Shown: positions 46,675 to 56,198, counted from the first letter of the stretch. The stretch: 64,000 nucleotides of DNA from Rubripirellula lacrimiformis (GCF_007741535.1 NZ_CP036525.1:310001-374000), one strand, 5' to 3'. The notes: generated from the letters alone by a model not told the origin. Program-made: numbers and translations.

Positions 46675-48138
46675 ATGATGGTCACGATTCGGATCCTTGC
46701 AGCGGCTTGGTTGATCAGCGTCACCGGATGCGCCGAAAACGTTTATCGGGTGGAATTGAAACCGGATGGTGACCGCATTCACCGGACGCTGTCGATCGTA
46801 CTGGGGGCGCAGCCGGCGACCGCGGTCGATCCCGAGATGGATCCAGACGTCCAGGCGGAGCCCAACGGTAGTCAAATCCAGACGCACACCGACGCCTCAG
46901 CGGCGATCAACCGTGCCGATGCCGTCGACCCCGAATCAGAGCCGGCCGACGAGATGCTGCGAATCGGCAAGCTGTACGCCGCGACTCGCCAGGTAGTCGA
47001 CGGATCCGATCGGCCTTCTCTGCCCAAGCACGTTGACGACGCGACCGCTTTTGATGGTTGGTTCGGACGCCAGATGCCAGCTGATGTCGGCGGTGCGGGG
47101 ACCTACGATCGCTTTGAAACGTCGCTCGGTTCCGTGTCGATCTATAGCGAACGGTTCCGCGGTCAGGACAATATCGATCAGTTGCTGGTCGACCGGGCCG
47201 ACAGCATCAATGCGATCATCGAATTGACGATGGACTGGATCGATTTCGAGGTGCGTGATGTTGATCAGGCAAAGCGGTTGAAAGATTTCGTTGATGGTCA
47301 GCTGCGTCATGATCTTTCCAACGTGACCCACTATCTATGGCTCGCATCGACCGCCGAAGATGAGAAAACCAGCCATTCGCATCTGTTTCGCGCCGGTCAG
47401 TATCTTGCCGAACGTGACTATTTTGCGATCAGCGATTTGCCAGTGATGGTTCGGCAGGTCAGCGGTGGTCAACCAAATGTGGTCGCTCGGATGATTCGCA
47501 AATCGATCCAGCGCCGGATCCAACGAATCGATTCGTCGCCGCCGCCCGCCGCTCTATCGCGATTGGACGATCTACCGGCAGTCGAGAAATCCTTGCGAAC
47601 CTTTTTGCGAGGCACGGACCATTTTCAATCGATCGTGGCACGTTACCGCAACGAAGGAAAACCAGTGACGGACGATTCGCCCGATCCGATGGAAGTGTTG
47701 TCCGAACCCGTATTCCGTATTGCCATGCCATTTCTGGCGTCATCGCCTGATCGCATCGAAGTCACGCTGCACACGCCGCAGGCTCCCTTGGCGACCAACG
47801 GAAACTGGGACGCGGAATCCAGTACGGTCCGTTGGTCGTCTCGGTTGCAATCGTTAACGCTGCCGACCTATACCTTCGCTGCGTGGTGCCAGCCCAATGA
47901 CGAGGCACAGATCAAGCACTTCGGTCGTGTTTGGTTGACCGATGAATCGCTGGCCGACTATGCACGTTGGTACCACGGTTTGACCGATGACGAACGATCC
48001 GAGTGGGATGGGATGATCACGTCGCTAGAACCGGGCGATGAACTGTCGAGAACATTGGCATCCTTTGCGTTCAGCGAATCACCCAAATTGGCCGAGGAAG
48101 TCACGGCGGGATGGATCAAGTCGTTGTCGGCGCCGTGA
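46675..48138 (+). CDS. Lipoprotein of unknown function
   Basis: The start is one of the tandem ATG codons at 46675/46678, just before a signal peptide (ILAAAWLISVTGC) with a lipobox Cys at about residue 18. The mature protein is about 470 residues, with no known domain. Notable segments are DGWFGRQMPADVGGAGTYDR, INAIIELTMDWIDFEV and SYLWLASTAEDEKTSH-like helices; YHGLTDDERSEWDGMITSL is near the C-terminus. Sequence style suggests a planctomycete-specific periplasmic protein. It is monocistronic and convergent with the next gene. Confidence 0.75.
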   Translation: MMVTIRILAAAWLISVTGCAENVYRVELKPDGDRIHRTLSIVLGAQPATAVDPEMDPDVQAEPNGSQIQTHTDASAAINRADAVDPESEPADEMLRIGKLYAATRQVVDGSDRPSLPKHVDDATAFDGWFGRQMPADVGGAGTYDRFETSLGSVSIYSERFRGQDNIDQLLVDRADSINAIIELTMDWIDFEVRDVDQAKRLKDFVDGQLRHDLSNVTHYLWLASTAEDEKTSHSHLFRAGQYLAERDYFAISDLPVMVRQVSGGQPNVVARMIRKSIQRRIQRIDSSPPPAALSRLDDLPAVEKSLRTFLRGTDHFQSIVARYRNEGKPVTDDSPDPMEVLSEPVFRIAMPFLASSPDRIEVTLHTPQAPLATNGNWDAESSTVRWSSRLQSLTLPTYTFAAWCQPNDEAQIKHFGRVWLTDESLADYARWYHGLTDDERSEWDGMITSLEPGDELSRTLASFAFSESPKLAEEVTAGWIKSLSAP

Positions 48139-48158
48139 CCGAAGATTTTGTAACGGGA

Positions 48159-48196
48159 TTCGCCAGAATTCCCTGCCGCAATGGAGTTCTGGCGAA
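48159..48196. terminator. Hairpin in a convergent gap
   Basis: TTCGCCAGAA (48159-48168) faces TTCTGGCGAA (48187-48196) as a perfect 10-bp stem. The stem can be extended inward by a few pairs (TTCC with GGAG, one wobble). It lies 20 bases after the lipoprotein stop and about 40 bases from the converging membrane-protein stop, so it could act on both strands. Confidence 0.6.
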
Positions 48197-48235
48197 GCCC
48201 ACGACGTCAGGAAATCGACGTCCCGAAACCCGTGG

Positions 48236-48643
48236 TCATTCGTCCTGATCAAACATCAGTTTGACCGACGGACGCAGCAGAACGATCAGCGTCAGCACAC
48301 CCAACACGGTTCCAAACGGCATGAACGCGCATTCGATGCCTGCCACCACGACACAGAAGGTATGCCGTCGACGGGCCGACAACCAGCGGCCGGCAAGCGC
48401 GATTGCGACCGCCAACGCCAGTCCGATCAGCATGATCATCGCGGGAATGACGATGAAGAACCAACCGAAAATGGCCGGTGGAGCTTGGTTTGGATTCTGG
48501 CCGTCAAATGCACCGGAAACGATCGCGATGCCAATCGCGATATGAATCATAGGGAACAACGAAATCAACGTGACAATTCCAGCGACGACGTAGTGAAAGA
48601 TCGCCAGCAGATTTAGGTGTTCGGTATCTTGGTCGGTAGTCAT
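48236..48643 (-). CDS. Small integral membrane protein of unknown function
   Basis: 135 residues with four hydrophobic segments (FHYVVAGIVTLISLFPMIHI, IFGWFFIVIPAMIMLIGLAL and two more towards the C-terminus), split by a short polar loop (FDGQNPNQAPP) and a basic turn (RRRH). Such small four-helix proteins are frequent in planctomycetes and of unknown role. It starts 15 bases after the helicase gene on the same strand, so the two are probably co-transcribed. Confidence 0.75.
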   Translation of the reverse strand: MTTDQDTEHLNLLAIFHYVVAGIVTLISLFPMIHIAIGIAIVSGAFDGQNPNQAPPAIFGWFFIVIPAMIMLIGLALAVAIALAGRWLSARRRHTFCVVVAGIECAFMPFGTVLGVLTLIVLLRPSVKLMFDQDE

Positions 48644-48658
48644 GCGTCGCTTGCGATC

Positions 48659-50608
48659 TCAGGTATCAAATTCCCACACCGAACGGTAGGCACCTGCGTC
48701 ATCAAAGTACTGTAGCATCGCGGCATAGAACGGGTTTTGCCCCAGCGTGGCGCTATCGCCGATGACGATTAGTTTTCGTTTGGCACGCGTCAGGGCGACA
48801 TTCGTTCGGCGCGTGTCTGCCAGGAATCCGATTTCGCCGATCTGGTTGCTGCGGGTCATGCTGATCAGAACCACTTCTTTTTCACGTCCTTGGAACCCGT
48901 CCACGGTGTCGATCTCAAGCTCCGGTGCATCCAGGCGGTTGCGGATCAGGCGGACTTGCGCCGCATACGGCGCGATGACCGCAATTTGGTTCGCACACAC
49001 GCCCGATTCGAACAGATCGCGGACCAGTTGGACCACTAGGTGCGCTTCCTTGGGATTGCGTTTGCTTTCACCATCGGGTTCTAGTTCTTCGTCGTATTCG
49101 GCTCCCGCGGTGTCAATGAATGCCAGCGTCGACTCGGTCATCGGCAGGGTATCGACGCCTTTTAGGTCACAGAGTCGATGGGATTTGACCGATGCATCGG
49201 CGATCAGAGTGCCGTCGTAAAACGTATCGGACGAAAACCGCATGATCGATTCGTTCATCCGGTATTGGACGGTCAGTCGGCGAAAGACGTCCTCGCCATC
49301 CCGTTGGACCATTCGCTGCATCAGCGATTCGCGCAGTCCCGCGGTGGCGGCCTCGGCGGACAGGACGGTGGGCGGCAATTGTTGGTGGTCGCCACCCAGG
49401 ATCAAGCGGTCGGCACGCAGCACGGCCTGCCAGATGCTGGGCAGTGTACTTTGACAGGCTTCGTCCATCACCACGGTGTCGAACTCGCGATCCCCTAGCA
49501 GGTCATCGTCGACAGTGGTGGTCGTGCATACGACGTCGGCGCGATCCAGCACGCCGCGGATGATCGATCGTTCGAGTCCGCGGATCTGGCCACGCAATTG
49601 GCCGGCTTCGGCCATGATTTCGCGTCGGTTGCGGTGCCCATCTTTGCCACGGAAATCTTTGGACGCGGCCTTCATCAGTTGTTGCACTTCACGCCGCATG
49701 TCGCGGATGACATCGGTCGACGGATCGGCATCGACCAGTTCATCGAGGGTATGGCCACGCAGCGCTTCGAACACGCGGGCAGGGTGTCCGACACGCAGGA
49801 CGTGCGGCATCATCGTGACCAAACGTTCCAGCAAATTGTCGACCGCGGTGTTGCTCGACGCACACGCCAGTACACGGTCGCCACGCGATACGGCTTGGTA
49901 AATGATCTCGGCCAACGTGGTCGTCTTTCCAGTGCCCGGCGGGCCATGGATGATCGCGACGTCGCGCGCCGACAACGCAAATCGAACCGCGTCTTGTTGG
50001 GGTGGGTTCAGTTGGGTCAGGAACTTGATCTCGCCTGGATCGTTGAACCGCAGCGGACGTGTTCCCATCAGCACGTCACGCAGATTTTTGGACCGCCCGG
50101 TCGCTGTCCTGGCGCGAGCCATCGCGGCCAGTTGGCGGCGGCGAGTGGTTTCGTCGGGTGACAGGTCAATTCGAAAGTGATCGCCCTCGGGCCACTGGTC
50201 GGTCGCGATCTGGATCAGGTGAGGTTTGCGGCGGCTGACGACACCGGGCACGCCCTTGTCGGCTGGGTTGTCGTCATCGGAAACCACGACCGGCGAACCG
50301 ACTTTCAATCGATTGTTGGGCAGGGGTTGTTCGCCTGGCTTGGCGAAATCAAGGATCAAACGACCCGCCAGCCCCGTGTTGTGATCTTGCAGCGACATTC
50401 GAACCAACGTTTCGCCGGTTCGTTCGACGTGCGTTTGATTGCGAATTTGCCTGCGGCGGGCCAATCGTTCACGCTCCGCTTCGGCCTCCCGTTCCAGCCA
50501 ATCGGCTAGGGTGTCAAAGTACGCATCCACCGTGGTCGCCTGATCCAACGTGGGCGGCCGTTTCTTGACGGCGCGAGACTGGCGTTCTTGGCGAGAGCCG
50601 GCGGGCAT
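48659..50608 (-). CDS. Superfamily 1 DNA/RNA helicase, UPF1/IGHMBP2-like
   Basis: The start at 50608 is chosen because the upstream part of the frame overlaps the divergent neighbour and is not conserved. After a coiled, Arg-rich N-terminus and a beta-barrel domain (about 60-180), the helicase motifs are: Q motif LNPPQQDAVRFAL, motif I IHGPPGTGKTTTL, motif Ia CASSNTAVDNLLERL, motif II VVMDEACQ, motif III LGGDHQQLPP, motif IV-V LTVQYRMNESI and VDGFQGREKEVVLISMTRSN, and motif VI RRTNVALTRAKRKLIVIGD. A 5'-3' helicase acting on RNA or DNA is expected; the role in bacteria is unclear. Confidence 0.92.
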   Translation of the reverse strand: MPAGSRQERQSRAVKKRPPTLDQATTVDAYFDTLADWLEREAEAERERLARRRQIRNQTHVERTGETLVRMSLQDHNTGLAGRLILDFAKPGEQPLPNNRLKVGSPVVVSDDDNPADKGVPGVVSRRKPHLIQIATDQWPEGDHFRIDLSPDETTRRRQLAAMARARTATGRSKNLRDVLMGTRPLRFNDPGEIKFLTQLNPPQQDAVRFALSARDVAIIHGPPGTGKTTTLAEIIYQAVSRGDRVLACASSNTAVDNLLERLVTMMPHVLRVGHPARVFEALRGHTLDELVDADPSTDVIRDMRREVQQLMKAASKDFRGKDGHRNRREIMAEAGQLRGQIRGLERSIIRGVLDRADVVCTTTTVDDDLLGDREFDTVVMDEACQSTLPSIWQAVLRADRLILGGDHQQLPPTVLSAEAATAGLRESLMQRMVQRDGEDVFRRLTVQYRMNESIMRFSSDTFYDGTLIADASVKSHRLCDLKGVDTLPMTESTLAFIDTAGAEYDEELEPDGESKRNPKEAHLVVQLVRDLFESGVCANQIAVIAPYAAQVRLIRNRLDAPELEIDTVDGFQGREKEVVLISMTRSNQIGEIGFLADTRRTNVALTRAKRKLIVIGDSATLGQNPFYAAMLQYFDDAGAYRSVWEFDT

Positions 50609-50655
50609 GCGACCACGACTAAAAAATGAGAATGGAACCGGGAAAGGAATCGTTG

Positions 50656-50970
50656 ATGATCCACATCTTAGCCGTTTTGGCCGTTTGGACACTCCTAGCC
50701 AGTTTGATTGCATCGGCGCTGTATGCAAAAGACAAACGGGCCGCACGTTTGGATCAACGTCGTACCCCCGAGCAAACGTTGTTGCTGTGGTGTGTCTTGG
50801 GCGGTTGGCCAGGGGCCTGGATCACGGGACAGAAACTGCGTCACAAGACCTACAAGATGTCGTACCGTATCAAGTTTGCGGTCTGTGTCGTCGTCCACAT
50901 CGCTGCAGTGGCCACCATTTTGTGGAGCTGGTATGCCGGATGGGCGGAAATGATACCGACGAATCCTTGA
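50656..50970 (+). CDS. DUF1294 membrane protein
   Basis: About 104 residues from ATG 50656, which has GGAAAGGAA upstream. Two or three hydrophobic segments (MIHILAVLAVWTLLASLIAS and the C-terminal VVVHIAAVATILWSWY) flank the family core YAKDKRAARLDQRRTPEQTL, with LLLWCVLGGWPGAWITGQ and RHKTYK. This is the DUF1294 pattern, a small membrane family of unknown function often linked with cold-shock-type domains. It is divergent from the helicase. Confidence 0.88.
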   Translation: MIHILAVLAVWTLLASLIASALYAKDKRAARLDQRRTPEQTLLLWCVLGGWPGAWITGQKLRHKTYKMSYRIKFAVCVVVHIAAVATILWSWYAGWAEMIPTNP

Positions 50971-51080
50971 TAGACGTCGGGGAATCACATCATTGTTGCT
51001 GAAAAATGTTTGGTGCTTCCCCCCCCGAATGTTACGATCAGGTGGCATTTTTTACACCGGGTTCGTTTTCGGGGGGCATC

Positions 51081-51251
51081 ATGCACCGATTTCAAGACTG
51101 TGTGGCGTGGTTCAGCATCGTTTCTGCGTTGATATTCGTCGGATGTGACGATCCGGGGCCGTCCCAGGTCCAAGAGACGTCGCAGTACAGTTTCGACGAC
51201 ATGGCAGCGATGGCAGCCGAGGAAACGACGCTTTCTGAAGCTGAGGAGTGA
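51081..51251 (+). CDS. Small lipoprotein paired with DUF1559 protein
   Basis: 56 residues from ATG 51081, preceded by GGGGGG. The signal peptide ends in the lipobox ALIFVGC, and the mature part is a short acidic tail (DDPGPSQVQET ... EETTLSEAEE). Short lipoproteins of this type next to DUF1559 genes are common in planctomycetes. Its stop lies 6 bases before the DUF1559 start, and its end supplies the GAGGAG ribosome site for that gene, so the two are likely one operon. Confidence 0.7.
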   Translation: MHRFQDCVAWFSIVSALIFVGCDDPGPSQVQETSQYSFDDMAAMAAEETTLSEAEE

Positions 51252-51257
51252 GCCGTG

Positions 51258-52475
51258 ATGGGGGCACTTCGACGAGGCTTTACGTTGGTGGAACTGTTGG
51301 TGGTGATCGCCATCATCGGGGTTCTGGTGGGATTGTTGTTGCCAGCGGTGCAGTCGGCGCGTGAAGCGGCCCGCCGGATGAAGTGCAGCAACAATGTTAA
51401 ACAGATCGGTTTGGGAGTGCACAACTACCATTCGACCTACCAACAACTGCCGATCCATGGTTTTGGTCCAACCCGTGAATGGAACAATTCGGCAGGCGCC
51501 GCTGATCGTTATGACGGGACCGGATTCACACGGATCGAACTGAGTTATCTGGTGGGGCTGTTGCCGTTCATCGAACAGCAGGCGATGTGGTCGATGATCA
51601 GCAGCCCGCTGAACGAAGCCGATGGGGATGTGTGGCCAGCCTTTGGTCCGCGTGCGACTCAGGGCCGATATCCACCCTGGGCGACCGATATCCCCACCTA
51701 CCGCTGTCCCAGTGATCCCGGTTTTGGCGTTCCCTCGTTAGGGAGAACCAACTTTGCAGCCTGCATCGGCGACGGTTTCTATGACGCCGAAAACGGAGTG
51801 ACGATCTGGAACACGGGCCGCAATCGCTGGGAGTATCAAACTGACGTTCGCCAAATGCAACGCGCCCGGTGTGGGCTTCGTGGCGTGTTCGTGCCCCGTG
51901 CGTCGATGAAGTTTCGGGACATCATCGATGGCATGTCCCAGACGATCTGTGTCGGTGAAATCGCAACCGATTTGGGCGACCGTGACATCCGGACTCATTC
52001 GTCGACCAATAACGGCGGGACCATCACGGTGTTGGACAATCCGAAGACCTGCGCCGATGCGGGGCAGATCGATCGGCGACGACCGCGGTATTGGGATCCC
52101 GACTACACCATCGCCGGGCAACCGATCAGTCGCCGTGGTTACCGGTGGGCCATCTTTCATTCGCTGCAGTCACAGTTCAACACCATTCTGCCGCCCAACA
52201 GCGAAGTCTGTCTGGCCGGTCACGTGGACACTCGCGGCGTTGTTCCACCCAGCAGTCGGCATCCGGGCGGGTGTCACATCTTAATGTGCGATGGTGCGGT
52301 GAAGTTCATCACCGATTCCATCGAAGCGGGCAATCCAAGAACCCCCTGTGTGTATTGCCGTGCGCTGGCATCCAACACCAACAGTGCGACAGGCCCCGGA
52401 TCGAAGAGTCCGTATGGATTGTGGGGAGCACTGGGAACACGGGCATCGCGCGAAGTCATTGACGCCGAGTTCTAA
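51258..52475 (+). CDS. DUF1559 pseudopilin-like protein
   Basis: The start ATG 51258 is preferred to the in-frame GTG 51255. The N-terminus [20 protein letters not shown] is a type IV prepilin/pseudopilin methylation and cleavage signal followed by its helix. [20 protein letters not shown] and GVHNYH are the DUF1559 (SBP_bac_10) opening. The C-terminus has [20 protein letters not shown], the H-x9-DG motif of the family. It is expected to be exported and processed by a prepilin peptidase. Large paralogue families of this type are a hallmark of Planctomycetes. Its stop is followed almost directly by hairpin array 2. Confidence 0.95.
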   Translation: MGALRRGFTLVELLVVIAIIGVLVGLLLPAVQSAREAARRMKCSNNVKQIGLGVHNYHSTYQQLPIHGFGPTREWNNSAGAADRYDGTGFTRIELSYLVGLLPFIEQQAMWSMISSPLNEADGDVWPAFGPRATQGRYPPWATDIPTYRCPSDPGFGVPSLGRTNFAACIGDGFYDAENGVTIWNTGRNRWEYQTDVRQMQRARCGLRGVFVPRASMKFRDIIDGMSQTICVGEIATDLGDRDIRTHSSTNNGGTITVLDNPKTCADAGQIDRRRPRYWDPDYTIAGQPISRRGYRWAIFHSLQSQFNTILPPNSEVCLAGHVDTRGVVPPSSRHPGGCHILMCDGAVKFITDSIEAGNPRTPCVYCRALASNTNSATGPGSKSPYGLWGALGTRASREVIDAEF

Positions 52476-52489
52476 GCAGGTAGGCAGGA

Positions 52490-54915
52490 ATGAAGCGGGC
52501 GAATCCTGGCTACCAGTTTATTCCTGCACCGAACTTGAACTTGAACTCGAACTTGAACTTGAACTCGAACTTGAACTTGAACTCGAACTTCTTCTCCACA
52601 CCTGGAACACGCGGGGACGCACCTCCGCTAGCGTCAGCATGTGTGATGTCAATTGAACGGCCGGCTTGGGTGGGACGATGTTGTACGGGGAAGGAAGTTC
52701 GAGTTCGAGTTTAAGTTCGAGTTTAAGTTTTTGGACTCGGTATTTGGTCTGCAGGAATGAGCCATTTGTCGTTTGGATGCTAGGACCGGTCTGGTCCCGC
52801 AAAAACCGGGGCTATCGCCCGACGGCTCATGAAACGGACGAATCCTGGCTGCCAGCTTATTCCTGCACCGAACTTGAACTTGAACTTCTTCTCCACACCG
52901 ACAACACGCGGGGACGCACCTCCGCTGGCGTCAGAATGTGTGATGTCAATCGAACGGTCGGCTTGGGTGGGGCGATGTTGTGCCGGGAAGGAAGTTCGAG
53001 TTCGAGTTCGAGTTCGAGTTTAAGTTCGAGTTTAAGTTTTTGGACTCGGTATTTGGTCCGCAGGAATGAGCCATTCGTCGTTTGGGTGCTAGGGCCGGTT
53101 TGGTCCCACAAAAACCGGGGCTATCGTCCGACGGCTCATGAAGTGGGCGAATCCTGGCTGCCAGCATATTCCTGCACCGAACTTGAACTCGAACTTGAAC
53201 TCGAACTCGAACTTCTTCTCCACACCGACAACACGCGGGGACGCACCTCCGCTGGCGTCAGCATGTGTGATGTCAATCGAACGGGCGGCCTGGGTGGGGC
53301 GATGTTGTGCGGGGAAGAAAGTTCGAGTTTAAGTTCGAGTTTAAGTTTTTGGACTCGGTATTTGGTCCGCAGGAATGAGCCATTCGTCGTTTGGGTGCTA
53401 GGGCCGGTTTGGTCCCGCAAAAACCGGGGCTATCGCCCGACGGCTCATGAAACGGACGAATCCTGGCTACTAGTCTATTCCTGCACCGAACTTGAACTTG
53501 AACTCGAACTCGAACTCGAACTTGAACTCGAACTTCTTCTCCACACCGACAACATGCGGGGACGCACCTCCGCTAGCGTCAGCATGTGTGATGTCAATCG
53601 AACGGCCGGCTTGGGTGGGGCGATGTTGTACGGGGAAGGAAGTTCGAGTTTAAGTTCGAGTTCGAGTTTAAGTTTTTGGACTCGGTATTAGGTCTGCAGG
53701 AATGAGCCATTCGTCGTTTGGATGCTAGGACCGGTTTGGTCCCGCAAAAACCGGGGCTATCGCCCGACGGCTCATGAAGTGGGCGAATCCTGGCTACCAG
53801 CTTGTTCCTGCACCGAACTTGAACTCGAACTTGAACTCGAACTTCTTCTCCACACCTGGAACACGCGGGGACGCACCTCCGCTGGCGTCAGCATGTGTGA
53901 TGTCAATCGAACGGGCGGCCTGGGTGGGGCGATGTTGTGCGGGGAAGGAAGTTCGAGTTCGAGTTTAAGTTTTTGGACTCGGTATTTGGTCCGCAGGAAT
54001 GAGCCATTCGTCGTTTGGGTGCTAGGGCCGGTTTGGTCCCGCAAAAACCGGGGCTATCGTCCGACGGCTCATGAAGTGGGCGAATCCTGGCTGCCAGCTT
54101 ATTCCTGCACCGAACTTGAACTCGAACTCGAACTTGAACTCGAACTTCTTCTCCACACCTGGAACACGCGGGGACGCACCTCCGCTGGCGTCAGCATGTG
54201 TGATGTCAATCGAACGGGCGGCCTGGGTGGGGCGATGTTGTGCGGGGAAGGAAGTTCGAGTTCGAGTTTAAGTTTTTGGACTCGGTATTTGGTCCGCAGG
54301 AATGAGCCATTTGTCGTTTGGATGCTAGGACCGGTTTGGTCCCGCAAGAACCGGGGCTATCGTCCGACGGCTCATGAAGTGGGCGAATCCTGGCTGCCAG
54401 CTTATTCCTGCACCGAACTTGAACTCGAACTTGAACTCGAACTCGAACTTCTTCTCCACACCGACAACATGCGGGGACGCACCTCCGCTAGCGTCAGCAT
54501 GTGTGCTGTCAATCGAACGGCCGGCTTGGGTGGGTCGATGTTGTACGGGGAAGGAAGTTCGAGTTTAAGTTCGAGTTCGAGTTTAAGTTTTTGGACTCGG
54601 TATTAGGTCTGCAGGAATGAGCCATTCGTCGATTGGATGCCAGGGCCGGTTTGGTCTCGCAAGAACCGGGGCTATCGCCCGACGGCTCATGAAGTGGGCG
54701 AATCCTGGCTACCAGCTTATTCCTGCACCGAACTTGAACTCGAACTTGAACTCGAACTCGAACTTCTTCTCCACACCGACAACATGCGGGGACGCACCTC
54801 CGCTAGCGTCAGCATGCTTGCTGTCACTTGAACGGTCGGCTTGGGTGGGGCGATGTTGTGCCGGGAAGGAAGTTCGAGTTTAAGTTCGAGTTCGAGTTTA
54901 AGTTTTTGGACTCCG
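52490..54915. repeat. Hairpin repeat array 2 (eight units, period 297+6n bp)
   Basis: GAATCCTGGC recurs at 52501, 52840, 53149, 53458, 53785, 54082, 54385 and 54700, so the periods are 339, 309, 309, 327, 297, 303 and 315. All equal 297 plus a multiple of six. Each unit has CCGGGGCTATCG, GACGGCTCATGAA, TTCCTGCACCGAA, a left hexamer arm (CTTGAA/CTCGAA runs), a central part (CTTCTCCACAC ... ACGCGGGGACGCACCTCCGC), a right arm (GTTCGAGTTCGAGTTTAAGT type), TTTTTGGACTCGGTATT and GCAGGAATGAGCC. The arms pair to give long hairpins. The last unit is cut after the right arm. It fills the gap between the converging DUF1559 and VWA genes. Array 1 on the opposite strand is the same family. Confidence 0.92.
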
Positions 54916-54983
54916 AAAGACTCCTGATTGGCGATCCTTCGGTTGGCGATGGTTTCACCAGAACCGACGGGATCGACAGCCCG

Positions 54984-56198
54984 CTATTGGTATCCGTCGG
55001 TGGGGATCGGAAAGTCTTCTAGCCGTGTGTCGCCCAGTTCGGATTCCAGGATCTGGTTGAGTGACGTAAGTCTGTTTCGATCGTATTGGCTTTGCAGTTC
55101 GTCTGCGACCAGCGGGCGGATCAGGTATTCGGCAAACGCCAGCTCGCCGTCGCGAATCAGGTTGTGCGCGAAACGAAGTCGGTCTGGCCCGGGCCGGCTG
55201 GATTGATCGACCTTGCCTAAGATCAATTTGAATCGGTCAAAGTCGATCGGTTTCAGGTCGCTGGTGGGGACGTACCGGAAAGTGCCACCGGATAGTTGCG
55301 AAATCTGTTGCACGTCTTCTTTGGAAAACGGATTTTCAAAGGCAAACGTGTGCACCGGAATCTGTTTCTCCACAAACATCATTTCGATTCCGTGTTCCAT
55401 GGACGTCGAAAACCCATTGCCATGTTCGTCGACCCAACCGCTGTCGGCACGGAATTCTTGCGGTTGGTTGAAGTCGCCGTCAGTCAGCAGGAACACGGCG
55501 TCGGGATTCAGGTGGCTGGCCAGCGATAGGGCGCGTCGCGGATCGGTTCCTGGGCCAAGTGTGGCGTTGACGATCCAATCGCGTAGTTCGGCGACATGAT
55601 TTCCCTCGGCAATCCGATAGCGAGCGTTGCTTGCGTAATACATCGGTGCCGTTGCCCACGAGAACAAGATCACGCTGTACCGTTGTCGCTCATCTAGCTC
55701 TTTGACCGATCGCAACAGTTCATTGCAGGCGCGACGATACCTCCCCTTGTTGCGCGCCTTCATGCTGTAGGAATTGTCCAGGATGAAAACAAAATGGTCG
55801 CCGCTGGCACGTGCCCCGAAAAATTCGATTTCATCGGCCGGCTTGGCGATGGCTCCAGTGGGTTGTGCATTGGCCGCCAGCGTGCCCATCCGTGGGTTCA
55901 CTGGATCGATCTCGGGCAATGGTTCTAGCACTCGAGGTTTGATCACTGGTAATTCGACGGGGGGCGGTTCAGGCGGTGCGATCTCGACAGGCGGACCAAT
56001 CGGCGCTTCGACCTGAGTGGCGATTTCGTTGGTCATCACCAGCGAGATCGACGGGCTGGAAACCGTCGTATGGATCATCAACGCCAACACGGCCAACAGG
56101 ATCGAGTGAACCACAATGGACACACCGAGCGATCGCCACGAGCGACGGGAATCTCCATCGCATAGTGGTTTTTCGACAACGGGTGGCAGCGGTTGCAT
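54984..56198 (-). CDS. Membrane-anchored VWA-domain protein with TonB-like N-terminus
   Basis: 404 residues. One transmembrane helix (SLGVSIVVHSILLAVLALMI, about 23-42) is preceded by a short cytoplasmic end and followed by a Pro-rich periplasmic linker (EIAPPEPPPVELPVIKP), the layout seen in TonB and in similar anchored proteins. The VWA domain follows (about 132-330): MIDAS DNSYS with Asp141, Thr in GPGTDPRRAL and Asp in FLLTDGDF, so metal-dependent ligand binding looks intact. The C-terminal 70 residues are helical. No AAA+ partner gene is adjacent. Confidence 0.88.
   Translation of the reverse strand: MQPLPPVVEKPLCDGDSRRSWRSLGVSIVVHSILLAVLALMIHTTVSSPSISLVMTNEIATQVEAPIGPPVEIAPPEPPPVELPVIKPRVLEPLPEIDPVNPRMGTLAANAQPTGAIAKPADEIEFFGARASGDHFVFILDNSYSMKARNKGRYRRACNELLRSVKELDERQRYSVILFSWATAPMYYASNARYRIAEGNHVAELRDWIVNATLGPGTDPRRALSLASHLNPDAVFLLTDGDFNQPQEFRADSGWVDEHGNGFSTSMEHGIEMMFVEKQIPVHTFAFENPFSKEDVQQISQLSGGTFRYVPTSDLKPIDFDRFKLILGKVDQSSRPGPDRLRFAHNLIRDGELAFAEYLIRPLVADELQSQYDRNRLTSLNQILESELGDTRLEDFPIPTDGYQ

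Noticed and set aside
52666-54606. Two long open frames (341 and 294 codons) through array 2, reading LELELELE and SSSSLSS repeats
   Set aside because: The unit length is always a multiple of three and the hexamers lack stops, so frames stay open by arithmetic. Start sites are arbitrary and the frame changes meaning along the array. Treated as repeats; the short ATG-started frame per unit is kept only as a question.
27472-54915. The arrays as an insertion sequence or transposon
   Set aside because: No transposase, no flanking target duplication seen, and the units are tandem, not bounded by one terminal inverted repeat.
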